This document shows positions 32,770 through 45,439 of a stretch of 64,000 nucleotides of DNA, in pieces. Position numbers and translations under genes: made by a program. The notes under the pieces are model-generated. The model ran no database searches and was not told where the DNA came from. It was given only the letters and a program-made list of their open reading frames with translations. The DNA is from Ctenosaura bakeri (taxonomy: Eukaryota; Chordata; Lepidosauria; Squamata; Iguanidae). Positions within the stretch are counted from its first letter, which is position 1; each line of letters opens with the position of its first letter. The stretch covers positions 62,001-126,000 of the forward strand of contig CAOLHI010001834.1 in assembly GCA_948474755.1 (NCBI GenBank), given 5' to 3'.

Positions 32770-33048
32770 GGGACAGCTTGGGAATGCCCACACCCTGGCC
32801 ACTCCTGGATCCAGGAGGACAGGAAACACTATCAAGTGTTATTATAGTACCGCACCAAGCCAGCTGACAGGATTGAAGTGTTAGAGGAAGCTCTTGATGG
32901 ATTTTTTCTGGAAATGGTAGAAGGTGGTTTTGCAACATGTGGGGATAGGATAGGAACTGGATAGTGATGATGTCATGTGGTAGCACAACTCTTGGACCAG
33001 AAACAACTCGCTGCTGTTGCAGGATAGTGATGTCATGCAGAAATGGCC
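32770..33048. mobile_element. Type C MITE, copy 1 (left border approximate)
   Basis: The right end GATGTCATGCAGAAATGGCC carries the same terminal motif as the type A elements. The inner part (CTTGATGGATTTTTTCTGG, GATGTCATGTGGTAGCACAAC) matches the element at 57836-58229 (CTTGATAGATTTTTTCC, GATGTCATGTGAAAGCACAAC). A TAA follows the right end. The left terminus is not resolved. Confidence 0.6.
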
Positions 33049-34329
33049 TAAGTTTTCCATTTCCATGGAAAACACACTTAAAGCCTTGGGGAAGAAAACA
33101 GTAAAGTCTACCTGAAGCCACACTAACAATACACATGTTCCTATAATTTCATATTAACAAGACAGTGTCTAGTTTACAGGAAAGGTTTGTTTACCATTGT
33201 ATTCTTTCTTTGCAGGAAGAATTGGATATGCTTCACATGTGTCCAAATTCCAACCTGAATTGGCTTGATTTGGAGAGATCTGGAAGATTTCTGCATCAAA
33301 AGAGCTCTTTAAAGGTTACTACCACCTTGAAATGTGAACACTCCTCAGATTTCTTGGATACAGATTTAGGAGGGATACAAATAACCTGACAACCTGACAT
33401 TTCTCTCCAAATTCTCCATAGTAGTAAAATTCTAGGGAGGAGTCGGGTGATGTTTTTGTGACTAGTTTTTAACCACAGGAGGCAGTTTTATTAGGGCTCT
33501 ACAATCCCAGTATTTGGGGGAGAGATATTGAAGGAATAGGTCACAAATGTGTTTCAATTTTTGCTGCCCATTCCTAGTTCTCACTCACAGGAGCAGGAGT
33601 GTAAAAACAGTTTTGCTGGAGTCTGTGGAAACTCGGAGGTACAGTATTAGGTATTTGCTTCAAAAACACTTAATGTTAGCTTTGTCTATGTCTGTCAACT
33701 GTATGTCCCCTGTCTATCCTACTGCACTTTCTGTGATTTTTACTTGTCAAAACTCCCTACCCTTTGCAACCTGTCCTCCTGCATTTGCGCCTAGAGACAC
33801 CTCTATTTCATAAACCATTTTTGTACAAATTGCCAGTATATTTCTTGTGGTATTGAAATGTCATATGAAATATAGTTAATGATAATTAGAAGAGAATATG
33901 TAACTCACTTATTTCTTTAATTAACTCCCTGTACAAATAAACACCATGAATGCATCTTGTTAGGAAAAATGGTCTGGAGTTCAGTCTAATTTCCATGCAG
34001 GATGGGTAAGGCGTCAAAATCTTTCCACAAATAAATGAAGTGGAAATCAAAGGTACTTTCATGTGTGGAGTGGTCACTGTGCACAGAAACACAGTGGAGT
34101 CAGACCATTAGAGGATTTAAAGGATATTCAGAGAATCTCTGAAACAACTAGTCAGAAGGCAATAAGATAGAAATGCCAGGGATTAAATGCATAATGAAGC
34201 ATGTGGTCTGCCAACTGAACAATGGGCCCTGCTGCCACCCTGTGAAAGCCAAGGCATTTGCTGTATGGTTGTGACATTATCACAGACACTTACTGGATTT
34301 TCCTTGCAATGTTATTAGAGATAACTGCA
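33049..34329. other. No recognisable feature
   Basis: Unique-looking AT-rich sequence. Open frames at 33165-33389 and 33547-33813 have no family resemblance. Confidence 0.45.
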
Positions 34330-34470
34330 GAGTCTGGAAAAGCTACTTTTAAAAACATGACTCCCAGAATCTTCCAGTTAGTAGGGCCACAGGCATTCCC
34401 AGTGGATGATTCTGGAGACTGTAATAAAAAATATAACTTTTCCAAACTCCAGAAGATGAGAGAGAAATTA
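34330..34470 (+). repeat. Interspersed repeat fragment
   Basis: GAAAAGCTACTTTTAAAAAC, then ATGACTCCCAGAATCTTCCAG, and an end with TATAACTTTTCCAAACTCCAG resembling an inverted copy of the start. Probably an old palindromic DNA element; related motifs occur at 25195 and 28141. Confidence 0.45.
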
Positions 34471-35092
34471 CTCCTGCTCTTCTAGACTATTTCATGAATT
34501 TCTTATGATTTTTAAAATGTTAATTCATCAGTGGCTGCACACTTTCCAGCACTGAAGAACTCATCTCATATTCTTCAATATTTTCTGAAACATCCATTCT
34601 AATGTTTTGATTTGGGACAATAGTTTACCCCTGCTTTCCTGCACTGGACTGAAGATCAAGCTTGATTTCAGAAAGAGAGGTGCACAGTAGCATCGTGCAC
34701 CTGCTACAGCAGGTCTGGCAGCCAATTTTCTGGTTCAGGAATCCACATGGACTGGCAAATGGCAAATCACTCCTGGTTTGTGTGCATGTGTTGTACGTGT
34801 GTATGTGTGTTGGTACGTTTTTGATGTAACAGTATGGAGGGGGCACACTACAACCTATCTAAAAGGGAAATTGCTTACAAGGAAATTCACCTATTATTTC
34901 TTTTGCTCAGAAGAATAATAGTCAGAGGAGTGTGGAGAGAGTAAAGTCTGTAAAAACAGGGGACCTGTATGAGGCTTCGAGGGTCACACATTGATTCCTG
35001 ACTTGCAGCAAAGCTGCCTCACCAACACTGGAGAAAATACTGCCCTGCTGTCACAAATCAGAATCTGAGACAGCATGTCTGTCTGTCTGTCC

Positions 35093-35145
<53 letters not shown>

Positions 35146-37439
35146 ATTTCACACTTTTCCCAGTATGGGACACACAGCAGCTCACAATATGTTAAAACCA
35201 AAATATAGTTAAAAAAAAAAAAGTTACTACAGAAGTTAAAAAGCAATTGAATAAACCACCATATGGTGAAAAGGGACCCATAAATAAACATTATTATTAA
35301 CGTTATTATCTACAAAGAGGACACATGTGGTACTAAGAGTGTATTCAGGCTGACCTCATTTGGCATGAGTCAGACTGGTTTCCTGTCTGTATACATTGAC
35401 TGCATACTGAAATTATAAGTGGCCACTGGCCACACCTCAGTGATGCATAAGCTGAAATCATCCTAATTTTATAGTAACACAGAAACTTTGTTTATATGTT
35501 GCACTAAAGACATGGATACCTCTAGCTCATATTTGCTCATACTTCCTAGCAACATGTACCTAAGGCAGATAGTTGATATGACACTTTTAAAGGTTCCTTG
35601 CCAGAATAAATAAATAAAATAAAATGGAAAAGCCTGCTTCTCATGTCACTCTGTATTTTTGCTTAAGTAACCATTGTCTGGAGAAGTGGGTTAGTGATGG
35701 TTACACATAATTTGGCCCCTAGATCCCTTTAGCAAGAGGCGCGTGCCTCAAAGGCATGACTCAGGAGAGAAGTTCCATTTTAATTTGTAATACAACTTTG
35801 AGGATTCTTTGCTAGCAAGAAGAAAAGAAGAAAAGTCTAGTTAAGCTGAAAGAATTTAATCACTTTAATATCACTTCCTGAAGAAATTGTAGAGATTCTT
35901 GTTGGCTGAACTGCATTCAGTAGATTTCAAAAGCTGCACGTTACCACATTTGAGTGAGCAGAATTATCTGCTTATAGTATCAGGCCTGTATCTAAATTAA
36001 TAATTGAGTCTTACATTTATCAGTGCCCACTGGAATATGGAAATATGAAGCAGACAAGGGATTAAACTAGGAAGATCATGCAGTTCAGCTGTTATCTTGT
36101 GTCAACATCAATAATCCTACCTTTACTGTAAGTGCATGGATGCTGCATTTATAATGACACCAAAATGTAGAAGGAAAGTCAAATGCTGTGTATAGCTGCA
36201 TAGACAGATAGAACAATCACTTTTGTAAGATTGCTGATAAGCAAAATAGTGTACAAACCTAACAATCCAAGCATTCCTAATAAAAGTATTTATCAGACTC
36301 AATGAACCTTTCACAGTCAAAAGTTTTTATCTTTGCACACAAGACTGAAGCAGAATAGGCTGCAGCGTGGGATGCAGTAGGAATGGGAGAAGGGGGAATC
36401 ACCCACCAACTAACTTGGGTGAAGAAGGAAATCTGTATCTCAACTTTGTTCTCGCTTATTCCTTACTTCTGTTCCTTGTCTTCCAAAATGCACTGTACCT
36501 CATATTTCTTCCTTATAAGAAAAAGAGGAGTATTTCCATCTATAACCAGATATTTAGGGTCAGGAATTAATGATATGAAGGAACTGCAGAAAGGGAAAGT
36601 ATGCTTTTAAGAACATCTTGGAAGATGGGTTCCCTGTATTAACTTCATCTCCCCAGTATACTGATCTGAGACTGTAAATAATTTGAGGACTCTTAAAGAA
36701 GTGACTCTACCCTTGTCCTTTTATAATACAGACAAAATGCAGCAGTTTGCAGGCTGGCAAGAACTGGGAGTACCCAAGGATGTGGATGTGTTTAATAGGG
36801 AAAAACTGTTTATAGTGAGTGAAGTAGATGATAAAAGAGGAGCAATTATGACTTCCTGGCTACATAGGGCATAGATTATTTCTTTTGCAAAAACAACACT
36901 ATACAAAGATAGTCCACCTGGGTCATTAATCAAATACGAGGCATTATGTGCAATGTCAATATTGACGATTTAGGGGTGCATGAATAACTTTTAGAACCCA
37001 AATATGGCCTTGCACAAAGCTCAAAACATGTATGAGAACACAATGTTGATATAAAGATATTTGAAAATAAGTGCAAGAAAATGTGGTCCTACCTTCCATT
37101 TAAATCTACCTTGGCTTCTATAAGATAAATGACATTGACAGTTACTCACAGATGACACAGGTGTCCAACAGAATTATCTAAATTCTATGTCATATCACCA
37201 AGTTGCTGGAGGGGAGGTGCTGAGAAGGGGACTCTACATCATATGAGGTTTGACTGTCCAAATGTTAAAGATGTAAGTTGTTATATCTTAGTTATTTTAT
37301 TGATATTCCTTCTTTCTCCTGAATGTGACCTAATGAGGCTCACAAATGAGGGAAAACAAAGTACATGAATTTAAATTTAGTAGTAAAAAGTTAAAACATA
37401 ATTGAGTAAGATACCATATTAAAACATCAGTACTTTAAA
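34471..37439. other. Mostly unassigned
   Basis: Apart from the microsatellite at 35076-35145 and a reversed LINE-tail-like segment just after it (35146-35200), I see no feature. A repeat-free block near 35690-35960 could be regulatory DNA, but nothing in it is diagnostic. Confidence 0.4.
35076..35145 (+). repeat. (CTGT)n-(CTTT)n microsatellite
   Basis: A short CTGT run, then about 12 CTTT units. The minus-strand frame with a KERK repeat here is an artefact of the microsatellite. Confidence 0.95.
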
Positions 37440-37640
37440 ATAATACAAAACACTGAATGCAGAAGACTGGGAAATAAAATTGTTTGATGTGGCAACAATG
37501 GATAAACTGACAACGTTACTAAGAGGGATTCCCCTTGGAAATTTGGTTAAGAAATGGGATCCAGTTATACAATATTTTAGAAGCAAATGAGGAGATTTGT
37601 CAATAGCAAGTTTTGTTGATTGAAGATTGAGACGTAGTTA
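37440..37640 (+). mobile_element. L1 ORF2 C-terminal fragment
   Basis: The translation around 37490-37600 gives VATMDKLTTLLRGIPLGN, then LVKKWDPVIQYF, resembling the extreme C-terminus of squamate L1 ORF2p. AT-rich sequence after it (to about 37980) could be L1 3' UTR. Short and diverged. Confidence 0.5.
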
Positions 37641-38000
37641 AATCTCATCTTAATTTATACAATATATGAATGTATGAATGTATTTCTACAAATGTTAATG
37701 TTAAATCTTAAAATGCTATAAATGAGGTAAAGCAATTAGTAGGATTTATGTTAGTATTAGTAGAGTCCTGGTGTGCTCAAAGGTTGGAAATAGACCCTCA
37801 TTTATTTATGCAGTATATTATCGTAAGGACAATCTAGTCGAGAAGTCAGATGAAGATGTGGAAGACTGGAAATTGAATGTCAGAAGGTATGTTTGTAGAT
37901 CTTATGTATGTATGTCTAACTTGTACTATTTCTGTGCTGCATTTGTTGAGACTTCCATTATTTTTAGCATGTAGTCTCTTTAAACTTCTCTAAAAATTAA

Positions 38001-38426
38001 GGCCCTTTTCGCATCTTACCTTTTTCCGTGATGGGGGAGGGCGTCTCGCACGAGAAGCCTCCTTCGCGATGCTGCTGCTTCCCCCTCCTTCCTTCCGCAG
38101 GGCGCTTCCTGATGATGTGACCGTTGCATGAGTGCCCCGTCCCCTCCTTCTGCAGGGCACTGTGGGAGCTGTAGGCTGCACAGGGAAAGGAAGCGCTTCC
38201 CGCCCGGCTTGCCGACGCACTGCACAAAGGTAAGTGCACAAGGGCGGTGCGAGTGTTGCGCGAGCGCGGGGCATTTTCGGCTTCAAGCCAAAAATCAAAA
38301 AATATGCCCGGGTCCCGCGTCAGCCTCGTGAGCGCCGTGTAAGTGGGAGTCCGTCGTGCGCTGCGGCTCTCCCATTTGCACGGCGCTCAAGGGGCGCTCG
38401 CGCAAAAAAAATGTGTGAAAAGGGCC
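38001..38426. mobile_element. GC-rich MITE, copy 2
   Basis: It starts GGCCCTTTTCGCATCTTACC and ends ATGTGTGAAAAGGGCC, the best-preserved termini of the three copies, flanked by TAA on each side (37998-38000 and 38427-38429). The 426 bp are CpG-rich in AT-rich surroundings. The inner hairpin (GTGGGAGTC...CTCCCATTTG) and GGGAGCTGTAGGCTGCACAG match the other copies. Open frames of 67-102 codons across it are by-products of GC content. It encodes no transposase. Confidence 0.88.
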
Positions 38427-38529
38427 TAAAAAAAAAGAGTGCAAAATCATTAAAAGCCATCACAAGAATATTTAAAAAACTATGGAACACATCTATCCCA
38501 TTAAAGACCTTTTCACCTTAGTCACCAAA

Positions 38530-38960
38530 TGCTTGTCCAAATTAAAGTTTATTTGTCAATGGAAGATATACAGGGAGGGAACTAGCTTTATCTAATGTCA
38601 AAGAGAGCTCCATAACCTAGGAACAGCCACTGAGAAGACTATCATCCATGTCCTCAGGAAAAATGCTTGTGAAGGTTGTGGGACTAAAAGATAGCCTTCC
38701 CTTGAGTTCCCTTGAGGAACTGGAAGCAGGCCTATATGGGGAGTCACGGTCTTTCAGATAATCTGAACCTAAGTCATGTATATGTCATGACTAGAACTCT
38801 GAACTGTGCCCAAAAATGAATCAGGTACCAGTGAAGTTTTTTTCAACATGGGAGTTATATGATCCTTGTCAACCTTTTATCTAAATAGCTTATATTGTAA
38901 GCCACTTTGATTCTCATTTGGGAGGAAAGTAGGACATGACTGACTGACTAACTGAATGAA
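38530..38960 (+). repeat. Old LINE-derived or composite interspersed repeat
   Basis: AGAGAGCTCCATAACCTAGG, GGAGTCACGGTCTTTCAGAT, AACTCTGAACTGTGCCC and the end TTGTAAGCCACTTTGATTCTC form a series I associate with a repeat widespread in reptiles. The final tail is LINE-like. It is a low-identity copy; I cannot name the family with certainty. Confidence 0.45.
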
Positions 38961-39242
38961 TGAAATGAATATATAACCAGACAATTAAACCATGGGGAGA
39001 GTTGTTAGTAATTTCCATTTTCATGGAGGAGAATGAACATTTATTACATAAAGATCTTTTAGGGTTTTTGTTGGTGGCTGCTAGAACAGAAACAACGAAA
39101 GATGGAAAATAGATTGTGTTTTTTTCAACAAAGCTGTGGCTTTGTTGTGTAAGCAAGTGCCTTCTCAGAAAAATTAACCTGTCAAATGAAATACAACCAA
39201 AAAGAAAGAGAGCTAGATGACTCTGAGGCTGTTCAATTTCCA

Positions 39243-39438
39243 TTGTTGTTTTTGTTATGTGCCTTCAAGCCATTTCTGACTTAATGGTGCCACTAAGGCA
39301 AACCTATCATGGTTTTTCTGGGGCTGAGAATGTGTGACATGCCCAAGACCACCCAGATGGATCCATGATCAAGCAGGGAATTGAACCCTGTTCTCCAGAG
39401 CTGTAATACAACACTTAAACCACTACATCATGCTGACT
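39243..39438 (-). mobile_element. tRNA-headed SINE, short form
   Basis: On the minus strand: head AGTCAGCATGATGTAGTGG, B-box-like GGGTTCAATTCCC, and tail AGTCAGAAATGGCTTGAAGG, then CACATAACAA. The central segment is missing, as in the copies at 7222, 26022 and 46995. Confidence 0.87.
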
Positions 39439-40730
39439 TTTGATTTCAATTCATATTGTTTATTCATTGAAGAGGAAGACAGTATGCCATCTGACATGTG
39501 GAGAAATATGATCAAGTTAAGGACTTGGACTCGACTTTTATGAACTATTTATTAAAACATATGGATGAATGAATGTTAAACTCACTATATGAGTTACTCT
39601 TGAATCTGAAAACATTCTTGAAATAAGCTTATGCACAGGTCTATCACTAACTCTCCAGTCTGTGGCTGAAATCTATAATGCTTTTAATGAATTGTAAAAT
39701 TGTTCAGCATTCATTATCCAAATTTTTAAAAAACATGATGGTCCTTAAACCTTCCCAACTTCTCCAGAGAGATGGAGTGAATTATATCACAGACAGTGTC
39801 TTGCCACCTTCAGCTGAATTTATCTTCTTGCCAAGACAACATTTTCCTGTAGCTTCTTTAACAAAAGAAACCTCCAGCCAGCAGGGGTCACCTGAAGCTG
39901 TTCAAAGTCTTACACATTCTGCATAATTTTTTTTTTTGCCTACCTTGAATGGACTTATCTTCCTGATTGTTCTTGCCATGATCTCACTTCACCTACCTTG
40001 AATTGACTCCAGTGTACACTACTGAAAGGCCCAACTGCCTACTGAATGGTGCTGCATCACACTTATTTTTGTGAAAGTCAGTCTGTACTTCCTCACAGAA
40101 CCCTCCAGTGATTAGCAGCAAAGTCATATATAACAATTGTATTATCTGTCTGTCTCTCAGAGTCTTAAGAAAACCTTCACATTACCAGTTTATTCATTCA
40201 CATGGATGCCCCTTCCACTAGGTTTTCCATTAAGCAACAAAAATAACTTCCACAGGCATTTTCCCAAAATGAGTTTCTTTGTATTCTGAAATTCTCTAAA
40301 TAGAGTGGAAGCTCTAATAAATGTTTAACCAACCAACTTTGGAGACTGCTTAATATATGTAAGCTTCTTTTCAAGCTCATGGGATTTGCAATATGAATAA
40401 TGTGAGCTGCTGAATCTTTAATATTTCACACCAAAAGAAAAGCCTCAAGGTAACTTTTAGCACACTGCTGTAATCTTGGGAAATGAATTAATCATAATCT
40501 CTGTTTCTTGTGCATATTGTAAATCTGACATTTTATTTCAGGTACAGTGACTGTTTCCAACTTTCATATTAATGGGTTCAGGAATCACACCCAAATGGCA
40601 ATCTCCAGAAAGGGAAAGGGAAAGTTGGGGCATAACATAACCTCATTGTAGTTGCAAAGAAATGGTCTTAGCAACTCAAAACAATGAAAAGCTTGAAGAA
40701 CAAGCTGTCCTCAGTAGGGGTTTGAACAAC
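39439..40730. other. No recognisable feature
   Basis: AT-rich. The 82-codon frame at 39678-39926 has no family resemblance. Confidence 0.45.
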
Positions 40731-40982
40731 TGCATAGTGGTTTGAGTTTTGGACAACATTGGAGGCCAGGGTTTGATTCTACACTCAGGCATGGAAACCC
40801 ACTGGGTGACCTTGGGCACATCACACAATCTCAGCCTCAGAAAATCCCATGACAAGTTTACCTTAGACTTGCCGTAAGTCAGAAATAGCTTGAAGGTACA
40901 CAACAACACATCACAAACTCTCAGCCCCAGAAAATCCTGTGATAGGTTTGCCAGAAATGACTTGAAGGCACACAATAGCAAT
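40731..40982 (+). mobile_element. tRNA-headed SINE with duplicated tail
   Basis: The head is partial (TGCATAGTGGTTTGAGTT). B-box GGGTTTGATTC and CACTGGGTGACCTTGGGCA follow, then a first tail GTCAGAAATAGCTTGAAGGT ending ACAACAACA. A second partial body (ACTCTCAGCCCCAGAAAATCC) and a second tail (GAAATGACTTGAAGGCACAC) follow directly. It is the only SINE here with two tails. Confidence 0.82.
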
Positions 40983-43900
40983 ATTGATAGATATTTAGCT
41001 TGCTTGATTTGCTACCTGTTGGTTTGTCAGGGTCATTCTAAGACAAGGTATTTCATCATTCCTTCCCCTCTCTTCGCCTTTCTGCTACTCTTCTTCTGTC
41101 CTCCATACTTTACCACATGTCTTGATGTCATGTGTTAATCTATTCTAATGTCACAATATGGTGATTTGACAGAAGATTCATACCCCACCAAATGGCTACT
41201 GCTAAGCTGCTATGATATCACAGGGATAGCCCTTCTCACAGCTGACTTTTTAGGGGGCAGTTTACATTCCATAATCTAAATGAAATCTAAAAGAAGAAAC
41301 CAACGTAACAATAAAGCACCTCCCTAAGGCTATCATTGTTCTGATGACTTCGGAATAAAAATTGGGGTGCAGATTGGCTGAATATTTTGCAGACTTCTGC
41401 AATATTTTTAACAGCAAATGGGAGCTGCAACCTTCAACCTAAAATCAGCAGGGATGCTTAATACTTGCCTATCTGTCTGTTTTCCACTCAGAATCATGTT
41501 GTATTGACTGCTTCCCACCTGCCGAGAAAAAAATATCTGAAAGAGATTGGAAGGATGGAGGGACAACTAGGGGGAAGAGCAAAGAACATTATTTCCTGTT
41601 AATTTACCCATGAAGCTTCTTGGATATTTTTTTTTTATTTTCAAAAAGTGGCAGCTGAGAGATACACACAACTACTTGTATAGTAATGAACTTTGTCCTG
41701 GAGTTTATTGTCCAAATCTAATCACACACAATCCCATCTGTTTTGATGTGAGATTCTCATTATTCCAAATCTGAGACTTTTATTTCCAGTATGAACATAT
41801 TATTTCAAGATCAATTGCCTTAATCTCTCTGAAGAACTGTGTTAGGTTTGCAGAACCTACAGAACTCAGAAACTACAATTAGGTAAGAGCAGAATCATTC
41901 TCAGATGCAAATACAGACTAAAGTAACTTTATGAACTCTTCAGAACCTTGTTAGTAGCTGTATATTATGATTGTGTACAATATCAGTGTAGAAGTACAAA
42001 TTTCAGTGATCTATAAATAGGAGTACATATTTTCTTCCTATTGTAATATGGGAATTTGAAACTGCAATAATCTAAATATCTTGAAGCAAAATGAACCTAA
42101 AATCACCCCCTGGAACAAATCCTGTAAATCATATCAATCTCATAATTGACATAAAGAGCCTTCAAAATAAAATACTATATAGGTTTTAAAAATGTAAAAG
42201 CTGGAGAATTTCTGTCATCTTGGAACTCATGAGTAGTCAGGCAGAAATTAATATTTCTGTAGTATGTCATTACACTATATGATCTGCTATGAATACCAAA
42301 CTAGAAATTCTATGAAGTGAAAAAAGAGAAGATAAAAGACAGCATTATAAAAGATGCAATTCATACCTATATGAACTTCTAGTCTCATGATTAATCATTC
42401 TTGATGTATTATGTATCAATAATTAACTCTTGTAAAGACATTCCAGTGCTTATCAGAAAATTAGCTAGTTAGAAATGCATTACCATCATCTCTTAGCTAT
42501 TTTTTTTATACATAATGCCTGGATTTGTTTTCCTTTCAAAATTATGACTAATGGTGTTACATGTATCCCAGATAACTAGTCTCAAAGAAGAACTTCCCAA
42601 GTGTCCTCAAAATTCTCCTTTAACTGGTTCAATCTAAAATAACGGATATGAAAACAATATGAAAAACCAAAGTGGTTTGTGAAAACCAGTAATCAAACCT
42701 GAATGTCATGGTATAAATGTCTACTACAAAGTACATTTTCACTAGACAGGGTCATAGCTGATTAACAACATATGATACCTGCTCCTACATCAAAAGTAAT
42801 AGATCTAGGAGGATCCCTAAGCCACCATGTTCTCTGTTGCCAAGACAAGGCTACTGAGAAAAGTATTAAAATACTCAAAGGAATCTAGAATTTTGCAGAA
42901 GAAAATCTTCAAAACAGAAAACCTAATGGGACAAACTATTCAGCAAGAATGAGTGTGAGGAGAATGGAGCATGATTAAGTAGGCACAGGATGTTGATGCT
43001 TTCTTTCCTACCATCCTTCTATAAGAAGGCCAATGACCTACAGACAATAAAGCATGCTAGAAATCTTAATTGTAATAAATGAACAATAGTTATATCCACC
43101 TTCTATGCATAAGATTGCATCTTCATGTTAGAGCAACAGTGATATATTTTGAGCCTGTGTGACATTACTGGCTAAGCTCAACAGTTTTCTCTTTTCTCTG
43201 CTGCTTACCTGGAGAGGAAGAAAACAAACATATTCACTTCAGTGCCTTCTGCACTCACCCAGCAGCTCCATTCCCTGTTATTCCTTTGGCTTGTTTTTAA
43301 ATTAACTATTGTTGCCCTCAAGGCTGCTGTTAATTAAAAGAGGATTTTAAAAGAATCCTTCAGGAATATTGAGAACTCCCGCAACATCTCATTTTTCAAA
43401 CGTGACTTTTAAAAAAATGCTCAGTGATTATTATCTGTGGCTGTGGCATCCTGTAGCTGACTTTATGCAGATATGAGACTTCTTTGTGCCAAGAACTTCT
43501 CTTGATGTTTTATTAACACATCTTTTTCTCTCTCAGAGTACAACAGAATCCCATTTTCTGCCTGAAAGAAATGCTCTGAGGTGTTTCCAATGCTCTCAAA
43601 AACCGAAAAGAACAAACAAGGAAGAATATTTTGCTTCTGGGTGAAGCTTCCAGTGTGTGTTTAGAAGCAATGATGAAGAATTCAAAGCCTTTCAAAACTT
43701 CAAAATTACTGCAAAAGTCTTCAATAAATTATTTCAAATTTTAAATCTGTGGCTCAATGCTGCTTTGAATGCTGATAGTTCAGTCTAAGATCACTTATAA
43801 CTACTGGCATATAAAAATAAAACAAACAAGGGTCTAATTTAAAAAACCCTTCCATCTATACCTCTACATAGAGATTCATGAATAAATTTCCTTCTAAGAT

Positions 43901-44498
43901 ACTTTTCTGACTTATTTATCTATAAAGTGCATATTTGTGAAAAATGGCTAACAATAATGCAATTCAAATAAAGAAATTCAATTAAAATAAAAAAAAACAG
44001 ATTAAAAGCACAATTAAAAGACATCAGTAATAAAAAAGCTAATTGAAATCTCCTTCAGCAACATCCCAGCTTAAAATACCAAAGTTTTATGAATCAAATC
44101 CTTTTTTACTTTTTGTCACAAAGACAGTGAAGAAGAAACACTCATACGGCCATACCAAGACTTTGGTATGGATTCTTGGATCCTGCATATGCCCATAAAG
44201 GGAGTCCTCTCTCGTATCTCATCAAACAAAGCTCTGATGGTGGTGCCCCCTCCCAAAGTTATTAAAATTCGGGCAGGGTCATATGAGATGTTAATATATT
44301 TCAAATGCCTGATTCCAAATTGTTGCTGGTTTTCTAGTTCATGGACAATGCTCTGAATTATACCTGGTAACAGACTTGTGACTAGTGAGTGGAGTCATAT
44401 GCTCTCTGTAAACAGTTCCCTATCAATAGTATGACTGTAACATTCTAGACCAGACAATGTTTCTAGAAACTTTTCAGAGGCAGCCCTATGTACTGGAG
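40983..44498. other. Long repeat-poor AT-rich stretch
   Basis: 3.5 kb with no SINE, MITE or LINE that I recognise. A short block at 43250-43420 has a mixed composition (AACTATTGTTGCCCTCAAGG, GCTGCTGTTAATTAAAAG) and could be conserved regulatory DNA, unproven. A 62-codon minus-strand frame at 44116-44304 (LITLGGGTTIRALFDEIRER) is unusually protein-like, but I cannot place it. Confidence 0.35.
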
Positions 44499-44730
44499 AT
44501 TGCTGCTGTATTTCTTCAAGTTGTTTCTGATGTGACCCTAAGGCAAAACTACCAGGGGTTTTCTTGCCAAGATTTGTTCAGAGAGTGTTTGCCTTGCCTT
44601 TCCTCTGAAGTTGAAAGAGTATGACTTGGCCAAAGACACCCAGTGGGTTTCCACAGCTGAGCAGGAATTCAAACCCTGGTCTCCAGAGTTATAGTCAAAC
44701 GCTCAAACCACTATACAACACTGACTCTCT
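44499..44730 (-). mobile_element. tRNA-headed SINE, long form
   Basis: On the minus strand: head AGAGAGTCAGTGTTGTATAG, B-box-like GGGTTTGAATTCC, CACTGGGTGTCTTTGGCCAA, a centre with the extra segment (CTTCAGAGGAAAGGCAAGGC), and tail AGGGTCACATCAGAAACAAC. It is diverged. Confidence 0.85.
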
Positions 44731-45439
44731 AATACAGGAGATTACAGCTGTCTAAATGGAACAGAAGAGTGTAAAGTTGGCACACTAGCCTGAACTCTAG
44801 GAATGCCTGCTAGCCACTACCAAAACCTGGGCTAAAATGCTTAGAGCTAAATCTAGGAACACAATCAAATTACAATCCCAAGTCCTCAAGGGACTCCTAC
44901 ACAGTTTGAATCCCTGATCCCTGTCCAACCTTTGGACTGACTAGAAGTACCTCTGTCTTGTCTATAATTAACTCTCTCCCTCCTTCTTGCTTTCGTCCAG
45001 ACCATTATCAATATCTGACACTGATTTAGCCAATTTTTTCTCCTCCCAAAGTTGCTGTTGTCCAATATGCTTTATTACCTTCAGCATTCTTAAAGACTAG
45101 ATTTCATGTGGTTCTATGCAGAGGAAGAGGATGCTCAGACATGACAGTGACAATCAATGGCCTATACCATTTTGCTGTTCTAGAAATCAGCCAGAAAAGT
45201 TTGTCAAAATTTCAGGCAAAACTGCAAAAGCTTTCAAAAAATCATTCAGATCCATTAGCCTTCTAGTACTCCATCCCTGCTAAGTCTCTGAATGCCATTA
45301 AATTTAAATCTTATCAACACAAAATTTTTGAAACTTCTTCGACACCCAGATGCAACACAAATCTCAAAACAAAATCTCAACAAAAATTTTTTGAAACTTC
45401 TTCAACACCCAGATGCAATCATCACACCCAATACAAAGA
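44731..45439. repeat. Degraded dispersed repeat plus local duplication
   Basis: At 44870-45070, AAGTACCTCTGTCTTGTCTA and CCAGACCATTATCAATATCTG recall a dispersed reptile repeat. At 45315-45420 a roughly 63-bp unit (AATTTTTGAAACTTCTTC, then CACCCAGATGCAA) occurs twice in tandem. Confidence 0.4.

Noticed and set aside
35058..35291. Lys/Glu-repeat protein frame
   Set aside because: The repeat is the translation of the CTTT microsatellite.
37990..38521. Ala/Arg/Ser-rich frames that look like short proteins, and a CpG-island-like promoter
   Set aside because: The block is the second GC-rich MITE with inverted termini and a TAA duplication, so neither gene nor promoter needs to be assumed.
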